In this document: positions 60,197 to 64,000 of the stretch, piece after piece
How the letters are laid out: each line of letters starts with the position of its first letter
Position numbering within the stretch: position 1 is the first letter of the stretch
Source of the DNA: FEN-299 sp963727765
Lineage (GTDB): Bacteria > Acidobacteriota > Vicinamibacteria > Vicinamibacterales > Fen-181
Assembly (NCBI GenBank): GCA_963727765.1
Contig: CAVSGZ010000012.1
Location: 124,001 to 188,000, forward strand
Direction: 5' to 3'
DNA: 64,000 bases
Program-made: the position numbers and the translations under genes
Notes under the pieces: model-generated
Databases searched by the model: none
Told to the model about the DNA's origin: nothing
The model's input: only the letters and a program-made list of their open reading frames with translations

Positions 60197-62521
60197 GTGG
60201 CTCACGTTGTGATTCGCGTGGCCCGGCACGCGGGACTCGTCGCGCTCTTCCTGCTGGTCGCGGTGCTGGGCATCATCAGCGGCATCCTGTTCGCCTACGC
60301 CGGCGACCTGCCGCAAATCGAGGCGCTCGACGACTACGCGCCGAACACCATCACGCGCGTGTACGCGGCGAACGGCCAGGTGATCGGCGAGTTCGCCACC
60401 GAGCGGCGCGTCGTGGTGAAGTACGACGACATCGCCCCCACGCTGCACCAGGCCATCATCTCGTCGGAGGACGCCGACTTCGAGCGCCACTTCGGCATCA
60501 GCGTATCGCGCATCATCATCACGGCTGCTGAGGACGTGCTCAAGCGACGCCTGGCGGGCGGCGCGAGCACGCTGACCCAGCAGCTCGCCCGCAAACTATT
60601 CCTCACCGACGAGAAGACGTGGGAGCGGAAGATCAAGGAGGCGCTGCTCGCCATCCAGATCGAGCGCCGCTACACCAAGCGCGAGATCTTCACGCTTTAC
60701 TGCAACCAGGTGTACTTCGGCCACGGCGCCTACGGCGTCGAGGCCGCGTCGCGGCTCTACTTCGACAAGCGCGCGAAGGATCTCTCGCTCGAGGAAGCGG
60801 CCCTCATCGCGGGGATCGTCCAGTTGCCGGAGCACCAGAGTCCGTTCGTGGACATGCGCTGGGCGCTGCGCCGGCGGAATTACGTCCTGCAGCGGATGGC
60901 CGAGGAAGGCTACATCACGAGGGCCCAGGCGGCCGCCGCCGAGGGGAAGCCGATCGAACTGCGGGGACAACCGACCCGGGAAGAGTCGGTCGCGCCGTAC
61001 TTCGTCGAGGAGGTGCGGAAGTACCTCGAGCGAAGCTACGGGGCCAAGCAGCTCTACGAGAACGGCCTGTCGGTCTACACGTCGCTCGACGTCGACCTGC
61101 AGGCGGCGGCCACACGCGCGCTCGATAACGGGCTGAGGCAGCTCGACAAGCGGCGCGGCTTCCGAAAGCCGCGCCGCAACCTGCTCGCCGAGGGACGCGC
61201 CATCGACCAGTACCGGGAAGACGCGTGGGCGCGCCCGTTCGCCGTCGGCCAGGTGGTGCCGGCCGTCGTTGTCGCGATCGGCGGGGCCAGGGCCGCCCAG
61301 CCCGCGTCAGTCACCGTCGTGGGTCAGCGTCCCCTGCCCGCTGGCTCGGCGAGGCTGCGCATCGGACGCTACGCGGCGGATCTGGGACGAGACGGCATCG
61401 GGTGGACCGGGCGCCGCTCTCCTGCCGACATTCTCACGCCCGGCGATCTCGTCGAGGTCCGGCTGACGAAGATCGACGAGGCGACGGGTGTGCTGGGCGT
61501 GACGCTCGAGCAGGCGCCGCTCGTGGACGGGGCAGTGCTGGCCCTCGACAACAAGACGGGCCAGATCCTCGCGATGGTCGGCGGGGAGAGCTTCGCGCGC
61601 AGCAAGTTCAACCGCGCGGTCCAGGCCTACCGCCAGATGGGGTCCGGCTTCAAGCCGATCGTCTACACGGCCGCCATCGACCGGGGACTTACGCCCGCGA
61701 CGATCCTGCTCGATACGCCGGCCTCCTTCCCCGCCGGCGCCGGCCAGCCGCCGTACACGCCGCACGACTACGATGGCGGGTACGAGGGCCCCATCACGCT
61801 GCGCCGCGCGCTCGAGCAATCGCGGAACATCCCGGCCGTGCGGACGATGGAGCAGATCGGGCCGAAGCAGGTCGTGGCCTACGCGCGGCTGTTCGGCTTC
61901 GAGGACCCGATCGAGCCGTATCTCTCCACGGCGCTCGGGGCAGCCGACGCCAGCCTGCTCGAGGTCACCGCCGCCTACTCGGTCTTCCCGAACCAGGGCG
62001 TGCTGATGAAGCCGTACGACATCCTCCGGATCGTCGACCGGGAGGGGAACCTGCTCGAACAGAATCGGCCGCAGCCGCGCGAGGCGATCCGCGCCGACAC
62101 CGCGTTCGTGATGACGAACCTGATGCAGGGGGTAATCCTGCGGGGGACCGGCGCGGCGGCGGCCTCGCTCGACTGGCCGCTCGGCGGGAAGACGGGCACC
62201 ACCAACGACTACACTGACGCCTGGTTCACGGGATTCGACCCGCGGATCACCGTCGGCGTCTGGGTCGGCCACGACGACAAGAAGCCGCTCGGGCCGGCCG
62301 AGACCGGCGCGCAGGCGGCGCTGCCCATCTGGATCGAGTTCATGAAGGCCTACATCGACCGGTACGGCGACCGCGAGCATCCTCCTTCGTTCGAGGCGCC
62401 CGGCAACATCGTCTTCATGAGCGTGGATCGCGCCACGGGCCAGCCGGTGGCCGACACCGCGCCGGGCGCGATCAGCGAGGCCTTCATCGCCGGCACCCAG
62501 CCGGGCGGCTTCAGGCAATGA
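60197..62521 (+). CDS. Penicillin-binding protein 1A (bifunctional)
   Basis: The 774-residue class A PBP polymerises and cross-links peptidoglycan. An N-terminal helix (LVALFLLVAVLGIISGILF) anchors it. The glycosyltransferase domain has IISSEDADFERHFGI and GGASTLTQQLARKLFL. An OB-like insert follows. The transpeptidase has SxxK as S483-GFK (MGSGFKPIVY), SRN (LEQSRNIPAVR) and KTG near 665 (GGKTGTTNDYTDAWF). The start is GTG 60197. The end overlaps the convergent cysA end by 11 bases. Confidence 0.94.
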   Translation: MAHVVIRVARHAGLVALFLLVAVLGIISGILFAYAGDLPQIEALDDYAPNTITRVYAANGQVIGEFATERRVVVKYDDIAPTLHQAIISSEDADFERHFGISVSRIIITAAEDVLKRRLAGGASTLTQQLARKLFLTDEKTWERKIKEALLAIQIERRYTKREIFTLYCNQVYFGHGAYGVEAASRLYFDKRAKDLSLEEAALIAGIVQLPEHQSPFVDMRWALRRRNYVLQRMAEEGYITRAQAAAAEGKPIELRGQPTREESVAPYFVEEVRKYLERSYGAKQLYENGLSVYTSLDVDLQAAATRALDNGLRQLDKRRGFRKPRRNLLAEGRAIDQYREDAWARPFAVGQVVPAVVVAIGGARAAQPASVTVVGQRPLPAGSARLRIGRYAADLGRDGIGWTGRRSPADILTPGDLVEVRLTKIDEATGVLGVTLEQAPLVDGAVLALDNKTGQILAMVGGESFARSKFNRAVQAYRQMGSGFKPIVYTAAIDRGLTPATILLDTPASFPAGAGQPPYTPHDYDGGYEGPITLRRALEQSRNIPAVRTMEQIGPKQVVAYARLFGFEDPIEPYLSTALGAADASLLEVTAAYSVFPNQGVLMKPYDILRIVDREGNLLEQNRPQPREAIRADTAFVMTNLMQGVILRGTGAAAASLDWPLGGKTGTTNDYTDAWFTGFDPRITVGVWVGHDDKKPLGPAETGAQAALPIWIEFMKAYIDRYGDREHPPSFEAPGNIVFMSVDRATGQPVADTAPGAISEAFIAGTQPGGFRQ

Positions 62522-63575
62522 AGAGGCTCATGTCCTTCGGCCGCACGAACACTTCGCCGCCCGGCTCGAGGGCGAGCGCCCGGTAGCGCTCCTGCGACAC
62601 CTCGACGCGCACGGGGTCTCCCCACTCCGCCACCAGGTCCACCTTCACGAGCGGGCCAGCCGGGTTGACGTGCGTCACGCGGGCGCGGAACTGCCCTTCC
62701 CCCCGATCGACCCGATCGATGTCGAGCTGGTGCGGGCGGATGTAGAGCGTCGCCACCCTCGCCTCGCGGCCCGCGTGGCCCGGCGCCTCGAACTCGAGCG
62801 AACCCAGATAGGCCCTGCCCTCCTCGATCCGGCCGTGAAACAGGTTCACGTCGCCGAGGAAGTCGTACACGAACGGCGTGGCCGGGCGCGCGTACACCTC
62901 GGTCGGCGTGCCGGTCTGCTCGACGCGCCCCTGGTTCATCACGACGACCCGGTCGGCCGCCTCCAGCGCCTCCTCCTGGTCGTGCGTCACGAAGATGCTG
63001 GTCACGTGCAGGTCGTCGTGCAGGCGGCGCAGCCATCGGCGCAGCTCCTTCCGCACCTTGGCATCGAGCGCGCCGAACGGCTCGTCGAGCAGCAGGACCC
63101 GGGGCTCGACGGCGAGCGCGCGGGCGAGCGCCACGCGCTGCCGCTGGCCGCCGGACAACTGCGCCGGAGGCCGGTCGGCCATCGCCTCGAGCTGCACGAG
63201 CTCCAGCAGCCGGTGGACGCGCGTCCCGATCTCCTGGTCTGACGGCCGGGTCTCGCGCGGGCGGACGCGCAGGCCGAAGGCGATGTTCTCGAAGACCGAC
63301 AGGTGCCGGAACAGCGCGTAGTGCTGGAAGACGAAGCCGACGCGGCGGTCGGCGAGTCGCCCGTCGTCCGAGGGCGTCCCGTCGAACAGGACGCTCCCCG
63401 CTTCGGGGATCTCCAGCCCCGCGATGACGCGAAGCAGCGTCGTCTTGCCCGAGCCCGACGGACCGAGCAACGCCACCAGCTCGCCCGTCTCGACAGACAG
63501 CGTCACGTCCTCGACGGCGACGAACTGGCCGAACCGCTTGGTGACGCCGACGACCTCGATGCTCACGCGTGACAT
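62511..63575 (-). CDS. cysA: Sulfate/thiosulfate ABC transporter ATPase CysA
   Basis: CysA powers sulfate import. The 354-residue protein has Walker A GPSGSGKTT, FVFQHYALFRHLSVFENIAFGL (in part), signature LSGGQRQRVALARAL, Walker B LLLDEPFGALDAKVRKEL and a C-terminal TOBE-like domain (YIRPHQLDI). ATG 63575 is preferred. It follows cysW, the usual cysTWA order. Confidence 0.92.
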   Translation of the reverse strand: MSRVSIEVVGVTKRFGQFVAVEDVTLSVETGELVALLGPSGSGKTTLLRVIAGLEIPEAGSVLFDGTPSDDGRLADRRVGFVFQHYALFRHLSVFENIAFGLRVRPRETRPSDQEIGTRVHRLLELVQLEAMADRPPAQLSGGQRQRVALARALAVEPRVLLLDEPFGALDAKVRKELRRWLRRLHDDLHVTSIFVTHDQEEALEAADRVVVMNQGRVEQTGTPTEVYARPATPFVYDFLGDVNLFHGRIEEGRAYLGSLEFEAPGHAGREARVATLYIRPHQLDIDRVDRGEGQFRARVTHVNPAGPLVKVDLVAEWGDPVRVEVSQERYRALALEPGGEVFVRPKDMSLFIA

Positions 63576-63635
63576 CCTCTCGTCATGCGGCGCCTGGCGC
63601 CGCGGTGCCCGCAACCGCGTCGGTCCCGCGCCCGA

Positions 63636-64000
63636 TCATCGAACCATCCGCCTGCCGAGCACGCTCTTGGCGGCCAGCGTGGCCAGCGCCATCAGCGCCA
63701 GCACGGAGGCCACCGCAAAGGCCGCAGAGAAGTTGTACTCGTTGTACAGAATCTCCACGTGCAGCGCCGCCGTGTCGGTCAGCCCGCGGATGTGCCCCGA
63801 CACGACCGAGACGGCGCCGAACTCGCCGATGGCGCGCGCGTTGAGCAGCACGACGCCGTAGAGCAGCCCCCAGCGGATCTTGGGCAGCGTCACGCGCCTG
63901 AACATCTGCCAGCCGCTCGCCCCCAGGGCGAGCGCCGCCAGTTCCTCCTCCGAGCCCTGCTCCTGCATCAGCGGCACGAGTTCGCGCGCGACGAACGGCA
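63636..64000 (-). CDS. cysW: Sulfate ABC transporter permease CysW, C-terminal part (cut by window end)
   Basis: The frame is open to base 64000 and reads PFVARELVPLMQEQG, then EEELAALALGASGWQMFRRVTLPKIRW (in part), NARAIGEFGAVSVVSGHIRG, TAALHVEILYNEY and a last membrane helix. This matches the EAA loop and C-terminus of CysW rather than CysT. The N-terminal helices lie outside the window. Confidence 0.9.
   Translation of the reverse strand, partial: PFVARELVPLMQEQGSEEELAALALGASGWQMFRRVTLPKIRWGLLYGVVLLNARAIGEFGAVSVVSGHIRGLTDTAALHVEILYNEYNFSAAFAVASVLALMALATLAAKSVLGRRMVR

Overview
The window is a stretch of GC-rich chromosome from a Gram-negative, diderm bacterium. Its outer-membrane genes (lptE, bamA, Skp/OmpH, fabZ-lpxA, lpxI, lolD and a LolC/E-type permease), a type IV pilus ATPase, a MacB-like permease without ATPase of the ADOP kind, and acidobacterial-type membrane genes (DUF2085, a DUF6677-like protein) point to Acidobacteriota, most likely class Vicinamibacteria. 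This placement is inferred from gene content only. No rRNA, tRNA, CRISPR array, transposase or phage gene was seen.

Layout: 0-2.6 kb holds the pilT 3' end, an orphan membrane-anchored protein, recX, a hydrolase remnant and a secreted TPR-like protein. 2.8-10.9 kb holds alaS, a lytic transglycosylase, a TPR-CHAT protein whose CHAT catalytic residues are lost, an HD-GYP protein and rpsT. 11-15.1 kb holds holA (frameshifted), lptE and leuS. 15.2-21.5 kb is the accessory island: an ADOP permease, a membrane-anchored thioredoxin-fold protein and a fulvocin-C-like cysteine-rich precursor on the minus strand, divergent from an HTH-TM regulator and a secreted cysteine-rich protein that appears to share the regulator's extracytoplasmic domain. 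21.7-26.1 kb is an ETF/membrane Fe-S oxidoreductase operon (etfB, etfA, Fe-S oxidoreductase, DUF374 acyltransferase). 26.3-31.5 kb is the fatty-acid cluster (DUF177, rpmF, plsX, fabD, fabG, acpP, fabF). 31.6-36.1 kb holds dgt, deoB, hfq, miaA (frameshifted), a 27-residue membrane ORF and a TonB-like protein. 36.2-46.1 kb is envelope biogenesis (ubiE, an oxidoreductase, lpxI, a fabZ-lpxA fusion, skp, bamA, lolD, lolC/E). 46.1-53 kb holds lysS, nusB, enoyl-CoA hydratase, small membrane genes, a PfkB kinase, mtnP and an acyl-CoA dehydrogenase. 53-62.5 kb holds two small exported proteins, hemW (frameshifted), a DnaC-like ATPase, hspR, dnaJ, dnaK and PBP1A. The right edge has cysA and the end of cysW.

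Cross-cutting features: (1) many intergenic gaps hold degenerate heptanucleotide quasi-tandem arrays with locus-specific motifs but a constant 7-nt period; (2) two longer intergenic repeats occur twice each; (3) three housekeeping genes (holA, miaA, hemW) each carry one apparent extra base, which suggests assembly error but should be checked; (4) several neighbouring genes overlap by four bases (GTGA or ATGA), indicating translational coupling.
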